Shown here: positions 11,220 to 21,196 of the stretch, in pieces
How the letters are laid out: the number at the start of each line of letters is the position of its first letter
Position numbering within the stretch: the first letter of the stretch is position 1
Origin: Sternotherus odoratus
Taxonomy: Eukaryota; Chordata; Testudines; Kinosternidae
Assembly: GCA_032164245.1 (NCBI GenBank)
Contig: JAVMKO010000003.1
Coordinates: forward strand, 38,442,890-38,506,889
DNA length: 64,000 bases
Direction: 5' to 3'
Program-made: the position numbers and the translations under genes
Notes under the pieces: model-generated
The model's input: the letters and a program-made list of their open reading frames with translations, nothing else
Told to the model about the DNA's origin: nothing
Databases searched by the model: none

Positions 11220-13369
11220 CCTTCCCCTGCATCCATAATCTGGTAAGATTTTAGGCCTTTAACACTGCACACAGACCTCTACTGTTTGAGATAAAGGATT
11301 AAGTGTAATAGCTAGCAGGAAGAATAGGCTATTATCTTCTGGGAAATACCCAGTCGAGGAGGATGCATCACATGGAAACAGTGAGTTACATAACCACGAG
11401 TATCCTCAGTTTATAGATAGGACAGCTCAGTAGTTACATTTAGCAGATTTACTCTAGACAGTATGGTTAAGTGGTTGAGTTAAAGATTGGGTTGTAGTCT
11501 CAACTTGTGTAACCTCTCAGTATGATATAATGCCTTTCATAATAGTAAGGTCTGTGAAGGACTCACTCTTATTTATACTAGTCAGTACAAGTAGTGAAAC
11601 GCAAAGTCATTGTCTCCTGGATCCTAACCGAGTGTTCCTTTCCACAGGTCAAAGGGGATTTTTATTGATGCATGTGGTGTTCAAAGGTGGGGGAGGGTGG
11701 TGAAGAGGGAAGCAGAAGAAATGATGTCTGTGCAGGGCATGCATAGTATTAAACCCATATTGAGGCATTTTAGCAGCGAGCTTCTAATGGTAATGGTGAG
11801 TTTTGACAGCTCATAATTAGCCCAAACCTGAATAGAGTTTCATGAAAAATGTGAAAGGCACATCTGTGACACCAGGGGAATCACCCTGAAAAACTGAAAG
11901 TTTCTGCTGCAAACCAGAAAGGTGTTCCAGATTTGCTTAAAGAATGGTTGGAAAACTTTTATAATGGATTGTGTTAGGCAAACTAAATATAAATATCACA
12001 CAATACAAAACTAAGTTACAAGAACATTATGAAGATTGCAAAGTCAGGCACTCACAAGTTAGGAAATGCCACAGTTACGGTTGCTCATGCAACCTTAATT
12101 TTTTAGCCTGTAATTTTTTTAAATTACATGATCCCAGACTATATTTTCCACAGGACCCTTGCCTCATTCATTGCACAGGATGGACAGGTCTTTGTTACTC
12201 AGCAGCTATTCAATGTTTCATTTTATTCTTATTATTCAATGTGTGGTGGTAGGCTTTATTTACTGCATTCAAACCCCACTCTGAAGACATAATTATTATT
12301 GTCCTTAAAGGGTTTTCTCACAAGAGGATCTGAGTGCTCCACAAACATTAATTAATATATCTTTACAAAACCCCTCAGAGGAGAGAGGATGGTGGTAGCC
12401 CCATTTTGCAGATGGAAATCTGAGGCCCAGAGAGATTGAGATCAAAATATCCACTAATTTTGGGTGCTCAATTTGAGACAACTGTTTTTCAGATGCTTAG
12501 CATTATATAGCACTTTGTTTAATATGCATAGCACTTTATACAGCTCCTGCTGTCTTCAGTAGCCATTGTGAATGCTCAGCACTTCTGCACATCAGGATCT
12601 CAAAATAAGCATCCAGAAACTGATGAACATACTATTAGTGAAAAGTCTGATTTAAGTGACTTGGTTAGCACCACACAGGAACTCTGTAACAGAAGCAAGG
12701 ATAGACTCAAATTTGTCAGGGCAGCAGACAATTGCCTTAACTGGGGACAGTCCTTTCTCTTCCTGCAACCCCTTGCCTCCTTCATTACATCTTCTTTCAT
12801 CCCCTGGAAAACTGTCCACATTTGAGCAAGTTATAAGCCTTTGTAGAACAGGCCTTAGCTGCCACAGTCAATGGCACTTCAAAGTTCATTCAGTTTCATT
12901 TTCTGAAACAGCTTCTCAGCTTGACCCCCACCTGCTGCGATGTGGCTAATTACATTCCAATATGTGCCATTGACCTGGTCCGTGGGCTTAAGTAAGTCAT
13001 TTAATTTCTCTGCTCCTAAGATTGCCCCTCTCTAAAATGAGGATTCAAATACTTACCTCCTTTGAAAAAGACTTTGAGATCCTTGGATGAAAAGAGCTTG
13101 GTAAGAATGAAATGTTGCTGTATTATTGTTGTTATTGTACCAGTCTTGCTCACATTCCAGCTGGTGACAAACTCTCTTACGTACACATCTTGTACAAGCT
13201 TTCTTAATCTAGCTCTTTGCTTCTTTCATGGCACAGAATGGCAGGTGGGTTCAGAAATATCGCTCACTGTGTTGGTTGCAATGGTGGCGTCCACATCAGG
13301 ATTTGCCCCAATATAATTTGGATAATGACTTTATTAATTTAAGAGAAATGTCTGAAGAAATGCTGTCTC
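11220..13369. other. Mostly unique DNA with a MIR-like piece
   Basis: A MIR-like minus-strand fragment lies at about 12300-12450 (CCCATTTTGCAGATGG then GAGGCCCAGAGAGATTGAG). The rest has no recognised element or exon. Overlapping frames around 12568-12949 include the lower half of another MIR-like fragment (ACTTGGTTAGCACCACACAG) and are not genes. Confidence 0.5.
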
Positions 13370-13465
13370 ATCATCCGACGAAGTGGGTACTAGCCCACGA
13401 AAGCTTATGCTTCAATACTTTTGTTAGTCTTTAAGGTGCCACAGGACTCTTTGTCGCTGTCACAT
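13370..13465 (+). mobile_element. PLE terminal fragment with hammerhead-like fold
   Basis: A 5'-truncated PLE end almost identical to 8332-8420. It contains CCGACGAAGTGGGTACTAGC, CCCACGAAAGCTTATGC and TTAGTCTTTAAGGTGCCACA. The hammerhead-like core is present with C in place of the invariant U. No coding sequence is attached. Confidence 0.82.
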
Positions 13466-14508
13466 CTTATTAGCCCAAATTCTATACCAGTAAATGAAAT
13501 CCATATATAGTTTTAAATAATTCCACAGTTACTCTTATAAACAAGTAAAATTCACTGGTCCTTGGACAAAGACTGAAAACATAGGGTTTGGGGAGGAGAC
13601 AGAATCCGTTCCTCACTTCTATGGCCAAGCTGGGAATCAGGGCTGTAGTACATCCCTCCCATAGCTTCTGTTCCAGGTAGAATAGTGGTGTCTGCCCATC
13701 TGCATGCCCTAGGCTGGGTTTTGGGGCCATTACAGCCCAGGTACCCCATACATACTTGGGTAAATATCACCCATATTTAATATTTCTTGTGTATCTGAAT
13801 GTGCTTTTTGCGCGGTAAGAGGAAAAAAGCATCACATAAGTGTCATTTCCCTTTTTTGGACAACAACATAACTTCTCTGGGGTACAAATCTGATAGCTCT
13901 TGCAAAGCTGAGGAAAGTTGGGGACAGGAAACTTAAGATGTACTTACTCTGAGGAACTTTTATGTCTTGTGCTGTTCAGAAGGTCAGACTTGATAATCAC
14001 AATGCTCTTTTCTGACCTTGGGAATCTAGGAATCTAAGAAAACCTATCTACTTTCATGGACTCCCCACAAGAGCAGTCCTGATTGGGGAACACAAGAATT
14101 GCATACCAGCCAGAGACTAAAAACACCTGAAAGACAACAGAGACGATCGGGGCAAGTTGCAGTCATAGTTGTCATCCCTTTCTACAAATGCACTGAACTG
14201 TGGACTGGAGTTGGCACACTATCACCTGACTCATCCTAAAGGAAGGCTCTGAGTACACACTTCCCATGTGCAATTCCAGACAAGACTGCAAGCTCTCCCA
14301 GTACCCCTCCTGGGGCAGTGCTGCTCCATGGTGCCCATGACATAGTGCTGAGGTGAAAATGTCACAATCTTGCCCAAAATTCTGAATTCCTTACCCCCCT
14401 GTTACTCAGGCAAAACTTTCACTGAACTCAGTGACTGAATAAAGATGTCAGCATTTGATCCTCCACCAATAGGGTAACTTTTATTAAATGGAATCCAAGA
14501 TAACAGAG
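13466..14508. other. No gene seen; one CR1 tail
   Basis: A worn CR1-like 3' tail on the plus strand lies at about 13965-14040 (GGTCAGACTTGATAATCACA then TTCTGACCTTGGGAATCTAG and repeated AATCTAGGAATCTAAG). The remainder is unremarkable unique sequence. Confidence 0.5.
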
Positions 14509-14979
14509 CAGGGTTCTCAAACATTTTTTGATTCTCCTCCCCATTGAAAATACACCGGACCCTTGCGAGAACGTGCATCTATATCATGCGAATTTGGATA
14601 GAACGCGGTCACGGCGATGGATCCCAAATTTAGTTTGGTCACAAAAACGTGTGTCTATATAACGCGGTCCCTGCTATCACACAGGCCTTGGCATGGATCC
14701 CAAATCCCACGTTCTAGCGAGGATCTGGTGTATTTCAGGCTGTAATGATCTACCCCCCACTCCAAACTTATGACCCACGCATACCATGCCACCCTTACTT
14801 CTGGCTGCTGCTGGGGGTATCGGTGGTGCTGCCTTAAGTGTTGGGTGCCTGGCCAGCATCTGTTGCTCTCCAGCTGCCCAGCTCTAAAGGCAGAACAGAA
14901 CTAGGGTGGCAATACTGTGATCCCACTATTACAGCCTGGTGACCTTCTTTTGGGTCAGGACTCCTAGTTTGAGGAATGC
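14509..14979. mobile_element. hAT-like non-autonomous element, split by a MITE
   Basis: The left end CAGGGTTCTCAAAC and the right end GTTTGAGGAATG are imperfect inverted repeats of the hAT kind seen across amniotes. Target duplication is not clear (TAACAGAG against GGAGATAG). The interior is shared in part with the 5.66-6.30 kb element. It contains a later 178-bp insertion at 14553-14730. Confidence 0.6.
14553..14730. mobile_element. Tigger/mariner-type MITE nested in a hAT element
   Basis: Ends CACCGGACCCTTGCGAGAAC and, in reverse complement of the right end, CACCAGATCCTCGCTAGAAC form inverted repeats of about 23 bp, flanked by TA on each side (14551-14552, 14731-14732). TA duplication and this TIR type suit the Tc1/mariner-Tigger group. 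The interior repeats the word AACGCGGTC twice in direct orientation. No coding capacity. Confidence 0.78.
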
Positions 14980-16174
14980 GGAGATAGAGCATTCTTCTCG
15001 CTTATTTATAGCTTTACATCATGTATACTTAACACAGGCATAATAAAAAAAGAAGTATAATGTTCAAAATGCCATGCAGAATAAGCAATAAGCTGTCCTT
15101 TAAAACACTATTACTATACTCTGTCTAGGTCTATATTTTATCAGCACTTCATTTGAATGAGAATATCCTTGATTATCTTTTGTAGCTGCTGTAGGTAGAC
15201 AAAGGAATATGTTCCTTTGGGAAGCACAACAGAGACAGGTCTGCATGTGACAGACCTTTCAACTGGATATGATTGGTGGCAGTACAAAATTGTTATAAAG
15301 TCCAAGGGGATATATAATGAATTACTGGTTGGGCATCCAACACAAAATAGTAAGTGAATCCAGTGAACTCAGATACAAACTGTTTTGTCTTTACATTTTG
15401 ATCTGTTTACTCTGCAGAAATAAAGGGAAAATCCCAGAATGCTAAGAAAAGCAAAATGCACAGCTCAGCTGTTTTACTTTCAGAGTCCCTGATTGCTGTT
15501 GGGACACAACGTGAAATCCCCAAAATGTAAAGCAGAGTAACAAATATAACCACTGTTCTCCAGTAAATAAGTCATCTATCATGAGCTAACACATTCAGAA
15601 CAGCATGCCAGATATGGTACAGTCAAGTAAACTTATACTTGTAGGTTGTTTCCATTTTTTGTCCTTAATAATAGCAATGTACTTTGATTAAGGTAGGAGT
15701 ACTGTATAATAGGAGTACTGGTACTAGAATAATATATATAGCACTAATTTCAAAATAAAATTTGCTCTCATCAGGATGTTAAAACACTTTGGGGATTTTA
15801 TCCGCATCATTGTAAATTTAAATATTTCTAAAGGAAATCAGAATGTTCCGACAATGCCTATACAGCATCTTGGCAAACCCTTCATGAATAAACAAGACTG
15901 TTTGTTTGTTTAATCACCTTTTTCAGCATATTTACCTCCATTTTTTCAACTTAACACATGAATGCCTGCCTCATCCAAAGATAGCTTGAGTCTGAAATTG
16001 ACCTGTGTTCTATAAACGTGAGTTCTGATTTACAGATTGAAGTATGAAAGCCTGAAATTGCTTTCATGCTTACTGAATCTTAAGAATGTTCATTTTCTTT
16101 GATACAATGGAATTTATATTCAAAAGGTGATTCAGTTCTAGAAAAGGAAGCATTCATGCTTTTTGATAAGTACT
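14980..16174. other. Unique AT-rich DNA, no gene seen
   Basis: No exon, RNA gene or repeat was recognised. The run AATAATATATATAGCAC near 15730 is a minor AT-rich patch. Confidence 0.4.
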
Positions 16175-16182
16175 GACTATAC

Positions 16183-16745
16183 CAGGGGTGTCCAAACATT
16201 TTGGAAAGAGGGCCAGATTTGGTAAGGTGAAGATGTGTGAGGGCCGACTCCCTCCTCCCCCCCCCCCGCTCCGGCCGCGCTCTTGCTCTTCTTCCCCCCC
16301 CCGGCCGCGCTCTCCTTCCCCCCCCCCACCCTCCGCTCCGGCCGTGCTCTCGCTCTTCTTCCCTCCCCCCCCTCGCTCCGGCCGCGCTCTCCTCCCCCCG
16401 CTCTGGCCGTGCTCTCGCTCCCCCTCTCCCCTGGCTTGCCTTGCCTCTCCTCGCCTCCTGCCCCGGCCCCGGCCCCGGCTCCGCCTCCGCTCTTCTCCCT
16501 TGCCTCGCCTCGCCTCACCTCCTGCCCCGGCCCCGGCTCCGCCTCCGCTCTTCTCCCCGCTCGCCTCTTACTGACCCCGCCCCTCTCCTCCGGCTGCGGC
16601 TCCGCGGACCACCCACGCTGTTTTATACTGTGGTCAACAGTGCTGGCGGGCCGCATATTATTGATTTTATAACAGAGCCTGCGGGCCGGTGAAAATTTGA
16701 ACACGGGCCTCAATTGGCCCCCGGGCCAGACTTTGGACATGCCTG
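16183..16745. mobile_element. hAT-type element, 563 bp, with C-rich VNTR core and intact TSD
   Basis: Starts CAGGGGTGTCCAAAC and ends ACTTTGGACATGCCTG, inverted repeats typical of hAT. Both flanks carry the identical 8-mer GACTATAC (16175-16182 and 16746-16753). The middle, about 16240-16580, is a degenerate tandem array of CTCCGGCCGCGCTCTCGCTC-type units with C-runs. The overlapping reading frames across it (for example 16177-16848 minus, 16188-16574 plus) are low-complexity artefacts. The outer parts contain GGGCCGCATATTATTGATTT and GAGGGCCGAC, also typical of the family. Confidence 0.9.
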
Positions 16746-16753
16746 GACTATAC

Positions 16754-18555
16754 CATACTAATATATATATAATCAAAATGGTCCTTTCAATAGTGATATG
16801 CTTTAAGTGGAGGTTAAAATAATTATCACTTCTCAATTTTAAATTCACATAGTCCCTTTATATTTCAGAAAGTGACCTTTATTCCACCACATAAATGTTT
16901 TTAATAGATTTAGGGTAATACAAGACACATATTTCATTGCGGTGGAAACTTTTAATACAATTATATTAAACCAGTTAGGCAGATAGAGATCATCTAGGGT
17001 GTAGAAAAAATTAATAAAATTGTAACTATATCACTATGGATATCCTCAGTTCATCTATGCATTCCTGCCTTTAGTAACCAGTTACTCCACAGAGTAGGTC
17101 CTCGTTACAAAATATATATAAATTCAAAACTAAACTATGTCTTCTGGTTCTATTTTGGTTTGGCTTGTTAAAAGGGGCTGATATGTGCTTTTTGTAATAT
17201 TGCTGGTGACAGTTTTGGTAATGTGGATCTTTGTTTTTATGACAGCTTTTGTGGCATATGTAATTTATATGTTTCGAATTTTTGTAATAAGTGTACCTAG
17301 TTGGTATGGCAATAGGCGCTTAAACAAATTAACAAACATATTGTGCCCTCTCCCAAAAACAAATATTTGCACATCAAGAAAGTTCAGATTTATGTTTTGA
17401 TATAATGAAAAAGATAGTAATAAAAACTATTGACCTGCATTTAAGATGAATTTACCAAACCCTGTCTCAGAATTTGCCAAATCTTTCAACCTATTCCTTT
17501 CTGGGACCCACAGCTGCATCTCTTTAAAGAAATCAGGTGACATATATGAAAAAGTCCTATACACTGTACTTTTATAAAATTATTGAATAACAGAGAATTT
17601 TACTGTAGGAATATAATTATCTGTTCCACCCCATGGAATGGCTTAAAAATAGCATAGAAAGAATATAATTATCTATTAAAGTCCGTGGGGTGATTAAAGT
17701 AACTTCTATAGAACTCTGATGCCTTTATCCTTCTTACTTTTTTATGGGATTTTTCCAGAACAGTAATGATGCTGGGAGGCAGTGCATTGCAAAAAAGAAT
17801 CTGAATCTGAGTTTATATTTCACATCTTGACTTTACTGATGCACATTTCTTTCCCCCTGCAGGAAAATCCAGATGGAAATACCTTCCAGAACTTAAAAAC
17901 CTTTGTTGCATCGAGTATACTATTTTAGGAATATTTTTTGCATGATTTTGTAAAATAACATTGTAGAGTGACAAGGCATTTTTCTTTTAACTAGTCAGAA
18001 TAAAAATGTAGTGATATCTTTTAAAGATGAAATTTTTTTGCACAATAAGTCAACTTTAACAACTAGCCTTCTAATGATTTTAATGGAAATTCCAGTTTTC
18101 AGTACTTGCTCCTCTTCTTGTGTATTAAACATGCTTAGTTTAGATGAGCAAAACTAGCTGTTTTGAGATTATGAGGAAAACTAATCAGGGTTTGAATTCT
18201 GCTAACTAAAACTTGCCTGTTTGCAGACTAGCACTTCACAATCGATAACATTGAACAGCAAAGCATCTACATATTTTCTGATGATGGTTGTTGATTTCAG
18301 AGATGTACAATCATGGTTGACCCTAAAGTACACTGGAATTTTAATATGGAATGCGGAGTAGCTTGTCACATAAGCTTTCAAGATGGATGACAGTTAGACT
18401 GAACATAGCCCCATGTAGTAGTTTCATAAATTAGTTATAGGATGGATTTCTTATTAAGAAGATAAAGTTTGCTGACTGTAAAACACATTGGGAATGTGAG
18501 AAGAAAAAGTTTGTGATAATGATGAGTAAGAATGGTATGTAAACATGTGATCTCA
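16754..18555. other. Unique AT-rich DNA, no gene seen
   Basis: No exon, RNA gene or familiar repeat. The frame at 17185-17400 encodes a string of hydrophobic residues but lies in T-rich unique sequence without splice-site support. Confidence 0.4.
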
Positions 18556-18559
18556 AGGT

Positions 18560-18728
18560 ACTTTTTGTGGCACCTTACAGAGAACAGACGTATTAGAGCA
18601 TAAACATCTGACAAAGTGGTTATTCACCCATGAAAACTTGTGCTCCAATACGTCTATTAGTCTATAAGGTGCCATAGAACGCTGTCCCTTTTGCAGATCC
18701 AGACTAACACGGCAACCCCTTTGATACA
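18560..18728. mobile_element. PLE terminus in inverted (fold-back) arrangement
   Basis: 18561-18602 reads, in reverse complement, as the PLE word series TTATGCTCTAATACGTCTGT and AAGGTGCCAC. 18604-18725 carries the same series in forward direction (CATCTGACAAAGTGG, GCTCCAATACGTCTATTAGT, AAGGTGCC) and ends CAGACTAACACGGCAACCCC. The hammerhead-like core sits between the two arms and has decayed (CTGACAA instead of CTGANGA). Head-to-head PLE copies of this type occur widely in these genomes. Confidence 0.75.
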
Positions 18729-19189
18729 AGGTACTTTTTGATATTTTCTTTTAAAGAAATAAACAACTATTTGCATAAATATTTACATACACTGAATTAT
18801 GCTATTTCCTTCCAAGTATTACACTGATTTTTTGAACAAGAAGAATATTTTACAACAGAGCATTCTTCTAAGGGCTCGATTCTGCAACTCTTTTACTCAA
18901 CACAAATAATGGTTGCAAAATTGGGCCCTGAGACAGTAGTCTTAGATGACACTATGCTACTATCATATTGTATGTATTGAGACATATACTCAAAGGAGCT
19001 ACTCCAATTTGCCCCACATAAGAATCACACCTATTGCTGAGAAATTTAATTTACACTGTTTGGGTCTGAATCTGTCTTAAGTTTACATTAATTTACACTA
19101 CTTGGGCCTGAATCTCAGTTACTGATCTATACACAGTTTTTGTATCAGTATTACAATTTTGGTGAGGAGTTTGGTTTCTTTACCATAAT

Positions 19190-19432
19190 AGTTATGTGGT
19201 ACAACCCCAGTATACACACAGTTGTACCCGTATAAAGATGCTTTATACCAGTATAGCTTATTCCTCTTCTGGTAGGAGAATAAACTAAACTAAAGTACAT
19301 CTTTACCAGTATATCTCTACACACCAAGGCGTTTGTATTGCTTTAACTATAACAGATAATTACAGCAATAAAACTTTTGTGTGTGGACATGCCCTAAGGT
19401 TGTGTTACACCACTCTGATACCATAAAGAGGC
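19190..19432. mobile_element. Probable MITE fragment (GTATA-rich)
   Basis: Words such as ACCAGTATAGCTTATTCC and ACCAGTATATCTCTACACAC, and the end GTGTGGACATGCCCTAAGG, resemble short DNA transposons with palindromic GTATA interiors. A matching left terminus was not found, so limits are approximate. Confidence 0.4.
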
Positions 19433-19616
19433 CTTAAAATGGATGTACCTGTATTTCATGCCAACTTCTAAAGGTAAATAAGTGCACATAAGAATGAGGC
19501 ACTTTATTTATTATTATAGAAAACAACCAATGTGATGTATAATCTGGTAAAAAAGGCCACATCTTGATTGATTTACTTGCATAAATATTAAATGTACTGA
19601 ATACATTGAAATCTAA

Positions 19617-20232
19617 GGCTTTGGTTACACTTACAGGATTATAGCGCTTTTGGTTATAGCTGTACCTATATACAGCAATAGGTGTAGCGCTATAGCATGG
19701 ATGGCGTGGCCACATTTGTGGCACTTGCCGCGGCACAGGGAGTGGTGCAACGTGCTTTTCAAATGAGGGGGGTGAGGGCTAAATATGCAGAGAGAGAGGG
19801 GGGGGAGGATTTCTCCGATTGACAGTCTGTGTCAGTTGTTTCCTTTGAAATCAGAGCCTGCTTTATAAGTTTCGCACCACACAGCTCCCATTTGTAAACA
19901 TTTGCAGCGCTTATCTGCTGAGTTAAGACAGAAAATCTGAAAAGGTACTTCCGCATTCCTCCTGCCGAGAACAAAACAACACAGAGACGTCAATTGCCTT
20001 AAGTGGCTCGGAGGCGTAGCAGAGATCCCTTATAGCGTAATGACTGTTTACACGTGCCATAACACGCTACAGGGCATACACAACCATTATTCCCCGTGCG
20101 GAGGTGGTTTACCACGAGCGCAATAAGCTCGGACTTATAGCGCAATATGTGCCTTGCAAGTGTGTTCGGGTACAGAGTTATAGCGCTCCTGGAGGCTTTA
20201 TAGTGCTATAAAGTGCCAGTGTAACCAAGGTC
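19617..20232. mobile_element. MITE with TGGTTACACT inverted repeats, about 616 bp
   Basis: The left end GGCTTTGGTTACACTTACA and the right end TGCCAGTGTAACCAAGGTC are inverted repeats with a few mismatches. The interior has several GCGCTATA/TATAGCGC words near both ends that can pair. There is no coding sequence; the 71- and 100-codon frames inside are chance. A target duplication could not be fixed, so the superfamily is open. Confidence 0.68.
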
Positions 20233-21144
20233 AAAGAGACAACTCATGTGGGTTAAAGTGAGGATTTAGCCCAAAGTGTGGAACCATTTTACAAGCCAAT
20301 TTAGACAAAAGTTCACCACTATTACACATATTATGTTCAAAGCTGTTTGATGGGCACTTATTTTTTGTATTTTGTATGTAATGAGGTTGAAAGTATTGGG
20401 TAGTTTGAGCTGATGCAGAATTTAGCTGATGTCTGCAACAGAAATATTTTTCTTTAAGTGTAAACACTAAAAAAATACAAAGCCCATCTAACAATATTAC
20501 CCAAAATACTTATTTGCCTTTAAAAACATATTGACCAGAAAAACAGAAAATCAAGAATGCCATTTCAAGTTACTAACATCAGCCATTATAAAGTATGAGA
20601 CTTAAATAGTTCCTAAGAAAAAGAACTAATAAACAAGCTCCATATCTTTCTGAATACTTCCTACTTTATCATAGAGGATAACTCTGCATATTTTGAAAAG
20701 CAATTTGTAAGCTAGGACTGTATCTTTTTACAAGGTAGTGCAGACCAGATGACTTGTTAACTTCCAAAATTTACATATGTTTTTCATAAAGATGAGCTTC
20801 TGTCTTTAAAATAATAATTCACAAAGTGTATCATGTTTATTTTAAAAACACTAGGTTATGGAAATGACTTTTGCAGATATCCCATATGCTGCCACTCATT
20901 TTTTTCAGAAATCAAATAATTCTCTCATCAAACAGAAAAGTATCGCACAAAACAACAGTAAATTCTTTGGTTGAAATTATACCATCACCAGCCTTTTATT
21001 TAAGTGAACACAGTTGAAAAGAATTTTTTATGTTATGCCTCCACTTTAAAATGTTAATGAAAAGAAATACAGAAAAATATATGCAATTATTGTCATAGAG
21101 GAAAAGAGACTTAATTTAAAACAGTCATGTATTGCAAAACTTAC

Positions 21145-21196
21145 CTGAATACTTCTCAGTACATCTGCTGCTTAGCTGTCCATTGCCTGTGGGTCC
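21145..21196 (-). CDS. Candidate internal exon, unidentified gene
   Basis: On the minus strand, a TATTTCAG acceptor (just above 21196) and a GTAAGT donor (21139-21144) bracket 52 bases. Only one of the three frames is open; it begins on the first base and encodes GPTGNGQLSSRCTEKYS plus one extra base. The other two frames have stops. The donor is a full consensus match. The entry phase (0) fits the exit phase (0) of the candidate exon at 44062-44217 on the same strand, so both could belong to one gene with an intron of about 23 kb. I do not recognise the protein. Short length means a chance match cannot be excluded. Confidence 0.35.

Noticed and set aside
16177..16848. 223-codon Gly/Arg/Glu-rich minus-strand frame
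   Set aside because: Spans a hAT element with a C-rich array; not protein-like.
17185..17400. Small hydrophobic membrane-protein-like frame
   Set aside because: T-rich DNA yields Val/Phe/Leu by composition; no splice sites, no homologue recognised.
20700..20770. CR1-like tail (CAGACCAGATGACTTGTTAA)
   Set aside because: Only one short word fits; too weak to call.
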